27,777 nt of DNA, from IMG/VR virus record IMGVR_UViG_3300005253_000125, positions 1 through 27,777 of that record; one strand, written 5' to 3'. This DNA comes from a virus. Of the stretch, positions 15,501-22,768 are shown piece after piece; within the stretch, counting starts at the first letter, position 1, and every line of letters starts with the position of its first letter. The notes beneath the pieces are model-generated. The model was not told the origin of the DNA. It searched no databases and saw only the letters and a list, made by a program, of their open reading frames with translations. The position numbers were made by a program, and so were the translations under genes.

Positions 15501-17326
15501 GGGGTTAAAGCTCTCATGCCCTTAGCTTCTCTACTTAAATCTGCCAATGTTCTCGGCCTACCTGAGACTGGTTCGGGTGATGGGGGCATATCATTTGGTG
15601 GAGGTAAGCCTTTCTTGGGAGGCTGTGTCGGTGGAACCTCAGTAGGTTGCGGTGGAATAGGCTCTACTTCTCCGGTAGGGGCTATCCCTGTAACCTCAGC
15701 AGGCACTTCTGCAACCGCCTCGGTGGGTGGGGGGGTGACTTCAGGAACCAAGCGCCTATCAATAACTACTTGGGCAGGAAACGATTTGGCACCAAGAGAG
15801 ACAAGAGCATCAAACCGATTAGCCCCCTCTAATATATATGCGCCCTTATCATCAATCACTACGATGAGCGGTGTTATTTCACCAGAGGTTTCGATTTCAT
15901 TCGCAAGTTCGGTACGTGCCTTACCCTCAGCAGCCTCTGGGAAAGCCGACATAGGAACTTCACGAATATCTGCCAAGACTTCAAACTCTTCCAATGATGC
16001 TTCTATAGATTCTTGATTAGGAATTGGCATCCTTGTTCTTCTACCATCAACAATTTCTCCCGCAACAGGATAATCGCGAGCAACCATCTCAACTTCAGGC
16101 ACCGCTTCAGGGACAGGTGCAGCAAAACCCTCTTTCACCAATTCTGTCTGAAGCCTAGCCTCTAATGCAGTAGGAGGAACAACATCTGGAGCTGTTTCAG
16201 GGATAACCTTAGCCATAGCCGATTTCTCTGATTCGGTTAAGTTCTCGAAAGCCCTCTCACCTATGGCCGCCTCAAGTCCCGCCCTTTCTGCACTAGCTAC
16301 CCGTTGGGCTGCTGTCATAGTATTCCAGATAGCCACTGTTAAAGCCCCAGGCTGAGCAGGTAGGCCACCAAAGGCCAGCGCCCCTGTCTGCGTGCCCCTT
16401 GGAATGATACTCGATACCTGAGTACGTATTAGGGCTGCTACCTCCTCCTCCATTCGACTCACGGCCTCTGGAGATGCCTGGAATCCCTTTGGAGTTCTCC
16501 TAAAGATAGAATCTACAAACTGCCTCCCCATCATTCTGCGTACCGTTTTGTCCTTCATTATAGTATCAACAAAACTATTCAGAGTATCTTTGGGAATACG
16601 TCCTCCGGCTAACTGTTGCGCCTGACGCATTGTATAAGTTCTGACAAGGAACTGCCAGCCAACCCTAGTTGCCTGTAAGCCACTGTAAGTCAGTAGAGCA
16701 AGGCCAGCAATATCGGTAGCAGATAAACCTCCGCGCCATAAAGGGCTATTAACCAAGCCAATAATCCCTTCAGTATTGGCCAGTGATTCCCTTCGTATCG
16801 CGGCTGCCTTCTGCTCTGATGGTACATTCTCGATATATTCCTGATGTCTTCGCTCCCACCATCCAGCAGGGTCAGTCAGAAATGAAATCCTCCCTACTAT
16901 CGCTTCAGGAACAGCAGTTCGCCTCTCAAGGATAAGACGGTTAATCTCTTCATCAGAGACATCTCCCACCCGTAGAATCTCGGCTACATCTTCATCGGAC
17001 AATTCTGGAGGAAACAACTCATCTATCTCCTCACCCTTAAACCCAAAGCCCTGAAGCATTATCTCAGTGTCTCTAGTCCTGCCTTGTGTCTTTAAATCAG
17101 CCAGAAAAGCGTCAGGGTCCGCATTAGCAAACTCATCGACTTTAACAACCACATCTTCAGGGCTCTTAGCTTCTAGTGCTATCTCAGGGAACCGTCTTTC
17201 AGTAGCCTCAAGGAACGTATCCTCATCAATGGCAGGTAGTTCAGATTGAGGTAATACGCCCTCCCCTATCTTAATGGGCTTGGGCTTTCTAAATAACACA
17301 TCTCTGGATAGTGGCCTTAAGGTCAT
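12515..17326 (-). CDS. Giant polyvalent internal virion protein with ParB-like domain
   Basis: This 1603-residue protein starts with ATG at 17326 (AGGAGA upstream) and overlaps the gene before it. Residues about 1-370 are helical. Residues about 452-530 form a ParB/Srx-like domain (ITPLIVVIDD..., then the ILEGANRFDALVSLG motif at 499-513). A Pro-rich linker lies at about 531-600. The rest is large helical, with a hydrophobic stretch at 1187-1201 (SLIAGGLAILIGVSW) and amphipathic regions near 985-1090. A ParB-like domain inside a giant phage protein is known from the 'polyvalent' proteins delivered into the host. Its place between portal and scaffold is common for ejected proteins such as T7 gp16. 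Enzymatic activity is not shown. Confidence 0.7.
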   Translation of the reverse strand: MTLRPLSRDVLFRKPKPIKIGEGVLPQSELPAIDEDTFLEATERRFPEIALEAKSPEDVVVKVDEFANADPDAFLADLKTQGRTRDTEIMLQGFGFKGEEIDELFPPELSDEDVAEILRVGDVSDEEINRLILERRTAVPEAIVGRISFLTDPAGWWERRHQEYIENVPSEQKAAAIRRESLANTEGIIGLVNSPLWRGGLSATDIAGLALLTYSGLQATRVGWQFLVRTYTMRQAQQLAGGRIPKDTLNSFVDTIMKDKTVRRMMGRQFVDSIFRRTPKGFQASPEAVSRMEEEVAALIRTQVSSIIPRGTQTGALAFGGLPAQPGALTVAIWNTMTAAQRVASAERAGLEAAIGERAFENLTESEKSAMAKVIPETAPDVVPPTALEARLQTELVKEGFAAPVPEAVPEVEMVARDYPVAGEIVDGRRTRMPIPNQESIEASLEEFEVLADIREVPMSAFPEAAEGKARTELANEIETSGEITPLIVVIDDKGAYILEGANRFDALVSLGAKSFPAQVVIDRRLVPEVTPPPTEAVAEVPAEVTGIAPTGEVEPIPPQPTEVPPTQPPKKGLPPPNDMPPSPEPVSGRPRTLADLSREAKGMRALTPEQRAASMDVNKPISEDDLLFKVKPFNEHGENLLQNDTPIKRFLRNTPGVSQAVAIWNPAQMNRDNKVAMIGVNKNIYIEIETGRARLATLRWWHDAEKAFKFKRVTQKWRATKVQISDKADPSKPYHATIHDLVEHPENYILTTEQEALLKLAQDMQNQILRDAQRAGVDAVELTGDYWRRIVAKAPADKLLGGKIQSQITSKKGYTRQRAFDFVDEGAAMGFEYYTHPLETLQGRMEAGIRTIADQGARKAISALPGVEKPLERLESRYPQTVEGARAARQARDEAKAVYIKDKTVENLTTLREAEADFIDAQRELFNKKIQASQPNIGELKLPNSRIAPQELVNEVQKWIDLPEIKTGRGVVTSNVLAVSQLLRTTLTNVDLAAGFIQGQSLFYRNNLAWWRAQANAVVALIHEPTAFVSKNFPVMDEGMRTGAISIPTEFMFTRGGLASLPTRIPVIGGLMKSFNRAFEWFIVVGQTELYKSTRTGAIRRAKGQITPAGVELEKEAMDALVELGSAIRKELGTESMAILGVRPTQHTIEQLTFFAARFFRANIGIIMQSVNAGQGGREARRAMGSLIAGGLAILIGVSWATKKELPNMDDPFAPDWMQVPIGRTYFNPFGPFYPYFRAMARSSVYASQGDFDKAVREIRNFFVSKAGLPIRAADIIASYLVKGEYRTWEGDVLERTPLGITQAILGEMAVPISIQEALEAIPEGRPESVIAEVFGIVGRGSPYNQMDILFQSSENADINPEGKSYRYAENWQEAEMEKRHPDIAGLMVGSGQGVWADASQMWAEVDEKYFSQEDALTIEFVNKTITPQQFRDRYNEIQQARHDEKSGINRALNIFQDERDMPDDPNDRALAEYYLAFDQATTASGRVDWDRLDEIMERYENFWSAEQKNFVERNTGLTTHPPLIQEYLRAKKELNPYWELPATPSSTRRQFRIDNPEIDAILVRWYGYKPAVEKTETITPSAPTTPETTAPNIRGLEGLLR

Positions 17327-17559
17327 TCAATTCTCCTGATACTACGGATACAGCCACGTGGGATTACCTCAAGGTCTACACAGTCTCCAGTATCACTGCG
17401 TGTTGAAGCTACCCTTAAAACCTTCCTGTCTGATTGCATCTTCCATCCAACTGTCACACATTTGGAAGGAGACGTTCGGTTCAAAGAATCCTCTGCACGC
17501 CAATTCTTATAGCCAGCTATATCATCCCATTTTACTTCAATCAACTGTCGTTTTCTCAT
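17323..17559 (-). CDS. 78-residue small protein between portal and giant gene
   Basis: The product (MRKRQLIEVKWDDIAGYKNW...) is a short beta-rich protein with a basic start, one WDD..GYKNW segment (residues 10-20) and three Cys (34, 59, 69). A short strand pattern near residues 30-75 alternates beta and polar loops (CVTVGWKMQSDRKVLRVAST). This W-D-D...W layout occurs in small phage proteins of unknown role that adjust or chaperone portal complexes. It overlaps the gene before it by four bases (ATGA) and ends inside the giant gene start, so expression is coupled to both. Function is unknown. Confidence 0.75.
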   Translation of the reverse strand: MRKRQLIEVKWDDIAGYKNWRAEDSLNRTSPSKCVTVGWKMQSDRKVLRVASTRSDTGDCVDLEVIPRGCIRSIRRIE

Positions 17560-17708
17560 TTAATCTCCTTTATCTTGGGGGGTTTGGGCGTTTGGAGTTT
17601 ATTCCTCTGGAGGATTGTATCAGCAAGGGATAGGTTCTCTGGTTGGGTTTGAGTATCCAGAATATCCCTTATCTGTGTTCTGAATTCTTTCATTCTAAAG
17701 TGTGGCAT
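17556..17708 (-). CDS. 50-residue protein overlapping the portal end
   Basis: A frame of 50 residues begins at ATG 17708 within the last 14 bases of the portal gene, behind a GGAGG site eight bases upstream. It ends with TGA overlapping the next ATG. The product has a basic amphipathic helix (MPHFRMKEFRTQIRDIL), a second helix (residues 27-36) and a Lys/Pro-rich tail (TPKPPKIKEIK). A start further in at 17693 also exists but lacks a nearby SD site. The double overlap strongly supports it as a real gene. No family recognised. Confidence 0.6.
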   Translation of the reverse strand: MPHFRMKEFRTQIRDILDTQTQPENLSLADTILQRNKLQTPKPPKIKEIK

Positions 17709-19404
17709 TCTCTACACCTCCATCACTGAGTAAATCCTGTGGTTGTCTAGCACTCGTAGTGTCAAGGACATCCCTCAAAACGTCATCGGGTGATGACTTT
17801 GTAGGAGTTGGGAGGACTGGTTGTAATCCCCCGACCAATATCTGCTTTAATGTAAGACCCATTTCTTTAGCAGCCATTTCTGCTTTTAACTCAGCATCCT
17901 CATCACCCAACTCCCCTTCCTCTACCAACGCTCTTACAATATCGTATTGCAGTGTAGTTGGGAATACCCTTGCAGCCATCTCTATCAACAGCTGCCTTTC
18001 TTCTCCCGTATTATCTTCAACTTCCAAGATAGTAACACGTTTCGTTCTCTGCGATATTAAGCCCGGTTCAACGGATGCAGCCATTTGGTGTTTGGCAATG
18101 TCTCTACCTGGTGATTTAACTGTATAATCAAACCTAATATCATACTCACCCTCAAGGTCTGAAACCTTATAAGTCTGGCCGGCAATAATTACTTGAGAGG
18201 CACCGCTACTTCGAATCTGATCTATCATCATCTCGGCTACTCCGGTATTAAATAAACCTCTTGTCCCAAGTCTAGGCATAAACACTTGGTCCCGCCCTTC
18301 AGCGACCTGAATTAAAGCTCTACCTGACATCGGTTGACTAAATGTCCCTGCATCAAAGTTGCTGAGTCCACCTCTCTGTATTCTTACTTCAAGCATCTGA
18401 TTCAACCAGAGAGCTTGCTCTCGAAACGCCCCTAGAGGCATCAACTCAAACCCTCCACCCTTAGGGACTTGTGTGACTGCCCTTGGGCTGGTAACCTCAT
18501 CATGATCTGGGGTCTCTTCTAGAGGGTATTCGTCGGAGTCAGTCTTGAATTGTAAGGCATGGTCTAGCTGTTTTTGGTTTAAGCTTTGAAACAAACTAGC
18601 CAAGCGATTCACCTCAGGGACTAAATCTCTTATCATATAAAAGAGGCTTTCGCCTTCAAACTCAATCTCCCCACCGAAAGAACCCACTGGGACTATCTCA
18701 AGGATAACAGGCACATAACCATCCCCGCTAAAGTGAGACTTTATCTTGTGGTCCCTTTTCACAACTTCAGTGTTATCTATCCAGACTTCGTTATGCTCCC
18801 TTGTCCAAATGTCTTGGACTTCAATATCGGTATCAGTGTCTTTCAGGTTCACATCAGGGTATTCTGCCAAGATTACATCTCGTGAGCGTCTGGTTTTATA
18901 TGATGTCCACCATAGACCCTCTTCATCTAGGCCGTAGGTCAGGTTCAATGGGTCCCAGTATCGCAGCTTGGGTATTAACTCATTAGTCTTTGGGTTGATA
19001 TCGAATATAACTCTAGCAGCGCATCTCCCTTTACGGCAGTTCTGTTGGTCAGTGAAATAATTTAAGGGCAACTTCTTTTGCCTTGAAAGAGCCTTATTGA
19101 TCGCCCTGAAACCAGCCCTAATGATTGCCTCAACATTCTCAGTCTTAAACCCCTTATCCTCTGATGTCACAACTACCTGCTCGCTAGCAGCAGCTAGGGC
19201 AGCTTCTACGTTAGTTGCAAAGACAGGAATATCATTAAGAGTAACACTTAAGGCATTGGGGATTGGAGACTGTTCTTTACTAGCATCAAGGAGAATGTAA
19301 GGTATGAGATTGACAAGATCACGATCATCCTTCATCCTTTGAAACAATCCCTGCCAATCATCTTCTGTATTCTTGGCTAGTTTCTTATAGTCTATATCAG
19401 CCAT
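17695..19404 (-). CDS. Portal protein
   Basis: The 569-residue product starts behind AGGAGA. It contains a helical start (residues 1-45), the strand-helix order of the portal clip and wing, and a YWDPLNLTYGLDEEGLWW passage at about 170-190. A stem-type pattern at about 270-310 (DLVPEVNRLASLFQSLNQKQLDHALQF) carries hydrophobic heptads, followed by GGGFELMPLGAF. A late Ser/Thr/Asp-rich tail ends the protein. Length, order and its place between terminase genes and scaffold/capsid genes fit the dodecameric portal through which DNA is packaged. No single signature is absolute, so I rate it likely and not certain. Confidence 0.75.
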   Translation of the reverse strand: MADIDYKKLAKNTEDDWQGLFQRMKDDRDLVNLIPYILLDASKEQSPIPNALSVTLNDIPVFATNVEAALAAASEQVVVTSEDKGFKTENVEAIIRAGFRAINKALSRQKKLPLNYFTDQQNCRKGRCAARVIFDINPKTNELIPKLRYWDPLNLTYGLDEEGLWWTSYKTRRSRDVILAEYPDVNLKDTDTDIEVQDIWTREHNEVWIDNTEVVKRDHKIKSHFSGDGYVPVILEIVPVGSFGGEIEFEGESLFYMIRDLVPEVNRLASLFQSLNQKQLDHALQFKTDSDEYPLEETPDHDEVTSPRAVTQVPKGGGFELMPLGAFREQALWLNQMLEVRIQRGGLSNFDAGTFSQPMSGRALIQVAEGRDQVFMPRLGTRGLFNTGVAEMMIDQIRSSGASQVIIAGQTYKVSDLEGEYDIRFDYTVKSPGRDIAKHQMAASVEPGLISQRTKRVTILEVEDNTGEERQLLIEMAARVFPTTLQYDIVRALVEEGELGDEDAELKAEMAAKEMGLTLKQILVGGLQPVLPTPTKSSPDDVLRDVLDTTSARQPQDLLSDGGVENATL

Positions 19405-19789
19405 CTTTATCTCCTATCAGTGGTTCCCATGCAGAATAGCCATTTGCGTTAAACCAAGTAATAACTGCCGAGCCTGATAACCTTTCAAGCCCCTCAAGAG
19501 GCAACTCCCCCTCCACCTTGAGGACTACACCTTTGGAGGTTTCATACTTCTGGATAGCCTCACGCAAGTCAGTCGCATAGGCACAAACACCTTCCTTACG
19601 ACAATACTCTTGGGCTTCGATTAGTGTTTGCCCTGCCTCAAGAAAGACCACAACATCATCACAACAATCACAGATAACCTCCTCTATCCCCGCCCGTATC
19701 TCCTCCTGCCTGGATTGCTTCCCATAATCAGTGTAGATAGCTGGTTGGGGCTGTTCATACTCAGTGTATATCTTTTCCTGCTTGGTCAT
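19397..19789 (-). CDS. 130-residue acidic protein with CDCC cluster
   Basis: The start is ATG 19789, chosen because AAGGAG lies eight bases before it and because the 37-residue gene overlaps it by ATGA. A longer open frame to 19930 exists but has no SD site and covers that small gene. The product is acidic and Tyr-rich near the start (KIYTEYEQPQPAIYTDY), has CDCCDD at about residues 39-44, a helical middle with another Cys pair (residues 62 and 68), and a C-terminal domain with a WEPLIGDKDG end. Partly overlaps the portal start. It could chelate metal, but the family is unknown. Confidence 0.65.
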   Translation of the reverse strand: MTKQEKIYTEYEQPQPAIYTDYGKQSRQEEIRAGIEEVICDCCDDVVVFLEAGQTLIEAQEYCRKEGVCAYATDLREAIQKYETSKGVVLKVEGELPLEGLERLSGSAVITWFNANGYSAWEPLIGDKDG

Positions 19790-19899
19790 TTCAATAACTC
19801 CTTGGCAGCTTCTATCAGTACTCTCACAGCGTTGGCCTTGCCTGCTGCCAATAACTGCTGACCCAGTATAAATAACTGCCACGCCGTTGGCTTGCTCAT
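19786..19899 (-). CDS. 37-residue alpha-helical protein
   Basis: An ATG at 19899 overlaps the stop of the 153-residue gene (TAATG) and the frame ends with TGA, overlapping the following ATG. The peptide is nearly all helix (MSKPTAWQLFILGQQLLAA and VRVLIEAAKELLK), hydrophobic on one face. Both overlaps match the pattern in this operon, which supports it as a true gene despite its size. Function unknown. Confidence 0.5.
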   Translation of the reverse strand: MSKPTAWQLFILGQQLLAAGKANAVRVLIEAAKELLK

Positions 19900-20360
19900 T
19901 AATCCCAAAGATGGAAAAACCACTTAACAAACGGTTTCATATTATCCTCAAATATTTTAAGGTCTGCTTCAGATAGTTCAATCCAGGATTTAACTTCTTC
20001 ACTTGAGGGCTTCCTGGTTAATATATCTGCATTGGTGCCCATATAATATTCATCTTTCTCTACTCTCTTGGCTGCCTCAAAGCCCTCTATCATGCGGTCG
20101 ATTAGATAATCCCACTTTTCTTGAGTGGCAGCTTCCCCCCATCCAGGGCACCCATGCAAGTCCGTCTTAAACTGCTTGAGCATTGGAGGCATAATCTCAG
20201 TCAGGTAGCTGGCTATGGACCAACAATCACAGTCCGCATATCCTCGAAAAGCCCTTTGCCAACAATGCCGCACCCATAGAAAGGTGGAACAGACATTTTT
20301 CCAAAATGTCGATGGTTTGTAAAACCACCTCAGATAACTTGGCTTAAAATAATCATTCAT
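19899..20360 (-). CDS. 153-residue phage accessory protein (RGYADCDCW type)
   Basis: This protein opens with a cluster of aromatic and basic residues (LRWFYKPSTFW, residues 10-20), followed by RGYADCDCWSIASYL at residues 39-53 and HGCPGWG near 70. A helical C-terminal half (EKWDYLIDRMIEGF) and an aromatic tail (VKWFFHLWD) follow. The RGY..xDxW..xxYL pattern with a HGxP follow-up is a recurrent but unnamed arrangement in phage genomes near the portal. The ribosome site is GTTAGG; start chosen at ATG 20360. It is conserved but without a known role. Confidence 0.7.
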   Translation of the reverse strand: MNDYFKPSYLRWFYKPSTFWKNVCSTFLWVRHCWQRAFRGYADCDCWSIASYLTEIMPPMLKQFKTDLHGCPGWGEAATQEKWDYLIDRMIEGFEAAKRVEKDEYYMGTNADILTRKPSSEEVKSWIELSEADLKIFEDNMKPFVKWFFHLWD

Positions 20361-20371
20361 GGCTACCTAAC

Positions 20372-20581
20372 TCATTCTCCATCAGCTTCACATCCCTCGC
20401 AATACCCCTTATCCGACCTATGCTTCAAGCAAGTCCAGTGTTCACAGTCAGGTTTAGTACAGTGAAATAGCTGATAGTGGTCTACGTGCTGTACGGTCCC
20501 TTCACTATCCGTTAATTCACAGTAACAACACGTCCCTACTGGTACGTTACCTGCAATAGTAACCATCAGATGCTCGTTCAT
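20372..20581 (-). CDS. Cys/His-rich small protein, probable zinc binding
   Basis: A 69-residue product with Cys at 18, 19, 21, 41, 46, 51, 61 and 64, and His at 32, 35, 40, 48 and 54. The spacing CCYC...C...C....C..H......C..C suggests two zinc sites in a ring-like or RanBP-like cross-brace. It lies in the run of small accessory genes between terminase and portal, with an AAGGAA site nine bases before its ATG. Such proteins often bind DNA or host factors. No family is recognised. Confidence 0.65.
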   Translation of the reverse strand: MNEHLMVTIAGNVPVGTCCYCELTDSEGTVQHVDHYQLFHCTKPDCEHWTCLKHRSDKGYCEGCEADGE

Positions 20582-20595
20582 AATTTAATTCCTTG

Positions 20596-20880
20596 TTACT
20601 CTAGCCAGAGGACTTCCACCTCTGGATGTGGATTGTTTCGCTCCGTTGGCCTACAGCTTTTTCTGCTGTGTAGGTTTCCAGTCTGCTTCAACCCGACCTC
20701 ATCATACAGTCTGTGAGCACCGCACCTCTTCTTGGAGTGATTCCCAACCTTTTGCATTGCCCTTCCAGGCAACCATTGGGGACCTGTTAATTCAGGCTCG
20801 GCTGGCCGTCCAGTCTTAATCCACTCACGCACCCTAGCGTCTTTAACGATTCCGCCACTAGAGTTAATTCCTAACGACAT
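20596..20880 (-). CDS. 94-residue basic protein, unknown
   Basis: The product is basic and Gly/Pro/Lys/Arg/His-rich, with two Cys and helical segments. Residues 11-30 (IVKDARVREWIKTGRP) form a helix and residues 45-60 (KVGNHSKKRCGAH) are strongly basic. The start ATG 20880 has GGGGGAG close upstream and overlaps the previous gene by 17 bases, more than usual here. I do not recognise a domain, and the low complexity in the second half leaves some doubt that it is translated. Confidence 0.5.
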   Translation of the reverse strand: MSLGINSSGGIVKDARVREWIKTGRPAEPELTGPQWLPGRAMQKVGNHSKKRCGAHRLYDEVGLKQTGNLHSRKSCRPTERNNPHPEVEVLWLE

Positions 20881-21058
20881 ATCTCCCCCAGTGATAGTCT
20901 ACCATATTCCTGACCGCACACCTACCCGTATGCTCGCAGAGCACCCCACAGTTAAGCGGAGGACACTCATCCCAGGCTATCTTACTAATTATATCATCCA
21001 GCCTGAACCACTCCCCATGCAGGTACTCATTGAGTAGAAACTGCTTTGACTTGTTCAC
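20864..21058 (-). CDS. 64-residue accessory protein, GTG start
   Basis: The start is GTG at 21056-21058, overlapping the TGA of the preceding gene (GTGA) behind AGAGGAGG. The product begins NKSKQFLLNEYLHGEWFRLDDIIS, a hydrophobic and aromatic helix, and has three Cys near the middle (about residues 37, 41 and 48) that may coordinate metal (CGVLCEHTGRC). It ends with aromatic and basic residues (YHWGRYVVRN). It is tightly coupled with neighbours. Family unknown. Confidence 0.65.
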   Translation of the reverse strand: MNKSKQFLLNEYLHGEWFRLDDIISKIAWDECPPLNCGVLCEHTGRCAVRNMVDYHWGRYVVRN

Positions 21059-21387
21059 TCCTCCTCTATTGGAGTAGATATTGTTTTGGTTCTTTCATAC
21101 AACTCTCTATCAGGCACTAAGTAAGATAAGCGCATAGCATAATCCTGTTTAATTGCAGACAAGATTTTAGCAACTTGGTGCCATTCAATATCTAGCCCGT
21201 ACTCGTCCGAACTGCTACCCTCAAGCCCAAAGAAGGCAGAGAATCTCGATATCAGGTTCATCTTGCACTGTCCACAAATAGCAGCATGATAATCTCCTCT
21301 TCTATCGCTACCAAACCAAATGGCTTTACTATCATCGTAACCACAAGGCTTATCACACTTAGCGCACGTTACATCATCTTGACTCAT
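21055..21387 (-). CDS. 110-residue zinc-ribbon-like protein
   Basis: Starting at ATG 21387 (an alternative GTG sits one codon upstream), the protein begins MSQDDVTCAKCDKPCGYDD and has C8, C11, C15, C38 and C41. Two CxxC pairs (8/11 and 38/41) can form a zinc ribbon. A helical acidic C-terminal half (residues 45-110) follows, with ERTKTISTPIEEE at its end. The start shares a 14-base leader with the next gene upstream (GAGGTGAAGTGATG), a repeated initiation cassette. Neighbouring overlaps are minimal. Confidence 0.7.
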   Translation of the reverse strand: MSQDDVTCAKCDKPCGYDDSKAIWFGSDRRGDYHAAICGQCKMNLISRFSAFFGLEGSSSDEYGLDIEWHQVAKILSAIKQDYAMRLSYLVPDRELYERTKTISTPIEEE

Positions 21388-21391
21388 CACT

Positions 21392-21574
21392 TCACCTCAC
21401 TCTTAGATAGGAAGAATTACTCCCTGTAGTTGTCCTGATTTGCAGAGAGTGAGACTTCTTAACGGACAAGAACAGTCTCTTGCATAGTTTCAATCTTAAC
21501 CTTTCGTGCCATTTCAGGTTGCCAGGCACTAAGTAATCCCCATCAGGTAATCCAGGACTTAACACTAAATACAT
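21392..21574 (-). CDS. 60-residue basic protein
   Basis: Starting at ATG 21574 in the TGATG junction with the preceding gene, the product is 60 residues. It has an N-terminal hydrophobic and Gly/Pro segment (MYLVLSPGLPDGDYLVPGNLKWHE), then a strongly basic helix and tail (RLRLKLCKRLFLSVKK, SYLRVR). A GTG one codon earlier is an alternative start. Its high pI would suit nucleic-acid binding, but no motif is present and the family is unknown. Confidence 0.6.
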   Translation of the reverse strand: MYLVLSPGLPDGDYLVPGNLKWHERLRLKLCKRLFLSVKKSHSLQIRTTTGSNSSYLRVR

Positions 21575-21978
21575 CACTTCACCTCTGTCGCCAATCGAGC
21601 ACTCATTCCCTTAAGACTATTAGTAGGTGTCTCCAGTGAATCAATCAGTTTCTCGACCGCATAGCATAGGGACAGGGCAGGCTCCTTATTCTCTATAATA
21701 CATTCATAAACCCAGTCTTCAAAGAGGGGTAATGCTGTCTGGCAATAACCAGGAATAGAAAGGGCTTCATAATGTGCTTTCAACTTCGGCACCACCCACT
21801 TGAACAGGTGGGCTATTCCCGATTCTGGGTCAGTGAAGTCGGGCAATTCACTCTGTGGCCAATGGCGACCGTCAGGTGTTATCCAAAATTGGCATCGGGG
21901 ATTATGATTACAAGTGGGACTACGATAGTTCTTTAACTTGAACCCTGCAAACTCAAGTATCTTCTGGTTTATGTCCAT
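21574..21978 (-). CDS. 134-residue phage protein, ABA-sandwich-like
   Basis: Starting at ATG 21978 behind AAGGAG, the product is 134 residues. A frame to 22014 is open but lacks an SD site and sits in the upstream gene. It has MDINQKILEFAGFKL at the start, a short Cys/His-rich portion (CNHNPRCQFW), ITPDGRHWPQSELPDFTDPESGIAHLF and a C-terminal helix with ALSLCYAVEKLID. The order, with a W-P...FT-D..SG motif and final A..C.A...L, matches an alpha-beta-alpha sandwich protein common in phages, function unknown. The family call is moderate. Confidence 0.65.
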   Translation of the reverse strand: MDINQKILEFAGFKLKNYRSPTCNHNPRCQFWITPDGRHWPQSELPDFTDPESGIAHLFKWVVPKLKAHYEALSIPGYCQTALPLFEDWVYECIIENKEPALSLCYAVEKLIDSLETPTNSLKGMSARLATEVK

Positions 21979-22189
21979 TATTCTCCTTAACCATAACACT
22001 CTCAGTATAACCACCGTATAACATCACTATATTTGGCCTCCACCTGGAAAGATGATTAGCTATGTAATCCAAACCTTCTTGAATAGATGCACCTTCCCTT
22101 ACAATTACTTTATTGGCAAACGGATTAGCCCCGGAATACCACCACCTATGCCACTTCACATATAATCGTCTTCGCCTATTTATCATCAT
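21953..22189 (-). CDS. 78-residue basic accessory protein
   Basis: The protein begins with an Arg-rich head (MMINRRRRLYVKWHRWWYSG), with WHRWW as an aromatic patch, then a helical portion (SIQEGLDYIANHLSRW) and a strand-turn (PNIVMLYGGYTESVMVKE). It overlaps the next gene by 26 bases, relatively long for this operon but typical of coupled small genes. The SD AAGGGAG is five bases before the first of two ATG codons. Basic and aromatic composition suggests RNA or DNA contact, unverified. Confidence 0.65.
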   Translation of the reverse strand: MMINRRRRLYVKWHRWWYSGANPFANKVIVREGASIQEGLDYIANHLSRWRPNIVMLYGGYTESVMVKENNGHKPEDT

Positions 22190-22211
22190 TCTCCCTTAGG
22201 GCAGTAATAGT

Positions 22212-22541
22212 CTAACCCCACTCCTCCCCATCCCACACCTTACCGTGCTTCTCTTTCATTACAACCTGGATACCAGCCATTTCCTTCGTGAGCCAACCAA
22301 ATCGTTCTTGAACCTCAGCACATTTCCTATCATAATCCATCCATGTCAAGCCACTCATCGGATGCAACTCGTCTTGAAGGGGGAGCCAGATGGTACGTGA
22401 GGTTGTAGGATTAACAGCGTAAACCAACTCTCCACGCCGTACTATATCGCCTTGTTTGGCTTCAGCGACATAGGTCTGCTCTTGCATCCCCTGTATCTCA
22501 GGGCAATCGGCCATCTTGATATAGGTTTCGCTAGTATCCAT
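22212..22541 (-). CDS. 109-residue accessory protein with WLPLQDEL motif
   Basis: The product has an acidic N-terminus (MDTSETYIKMADCPE), a beta-rich middle (AEAKQGDIVRRGELVYAVN, then TIWLPLQDEL at about 51-60) and a helical end (DYDRKCAEVQERFGWLTKEM..). It ends in KVWDGEEWG. The strand-loop-helix order with a WLP.QD.L segment recurs in phage proteins near terminase, but I cannot name a family. It has its own strong GAGGAGGGGG upstream and no overlap, so it may begin a sub-block of the operon. Confidence 0.65.
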   Translation of the reverse strand: MDTSETYIKMADCPEIQGMQEQTYVAEAKQGDIVRRGELVYAVNPTTSRTIWLPLQDELHPMSGLTWMDYDRKCAEVQERFGWLTKEMAGIQVVMKEKHGKVWDGEEWG

Positions 22542-22581
22542 TACTTCTATACCCCCTCCTCGTCTACTACAAGGCTATCTG

Positions 22582-22764
22582 CTATGCGTCATAGGTTATT
22601 TTAATATCATGTATATTACTAATGGCATACATTCGCACCACCCTGTCGTTTGCATCTTCTTCCCCCTGCCTTAGACAGAAAAATTCCCCATCTTGCCAGA
22701 AATGGGTGACGCCCTCATTCGTCACAATTACCCTGTCATTATGTAGTGTTACAGCAACCTTCAT
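22582..22764 (-). CDS. 60-residue beta-rich accessory protein
   Basis: This short protein (MKVAVTLHNDRVIVTNEGVTHFW...) shows consecutive beta strands and turns (VAVTLHNDRVIVTNEG, EFFCLRQGEE, IHDIKITYDA), a pattern of a small beta-barrel or SH3-like fold. One Cys only. It is preceded by GGGGG four bases after the stop of the small helical gene. Function unknown; similar small beta proteins bind nucleic acid or proteins. Confidence 0.6.
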   Translation of the reverse strand: MKVAVTLHNDRVIVTNEGVTHFWQDGEFFCLRQGEEDANDRVVRMYAISNIHDIKITYDA

Positions 22765-22768
22765 TATC

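Noticed and set aside
15165-16016. A 283-residue plus-strand frame.
   Set aside because: It mirrors the Pro/Glu-rich linker and ParB-like region of the giant gene, has repeated low-complexity Gly/Ser/Val stretches and no ribosome site.
19790-19930. Long N-terminal extension of the 130-residue protein to 19930.
   Set aside because: It has no SD site and runs through a 37-residue gene that has correct overlaps at both ends; the ATG at 19789 has AAGGAG at good spacing.
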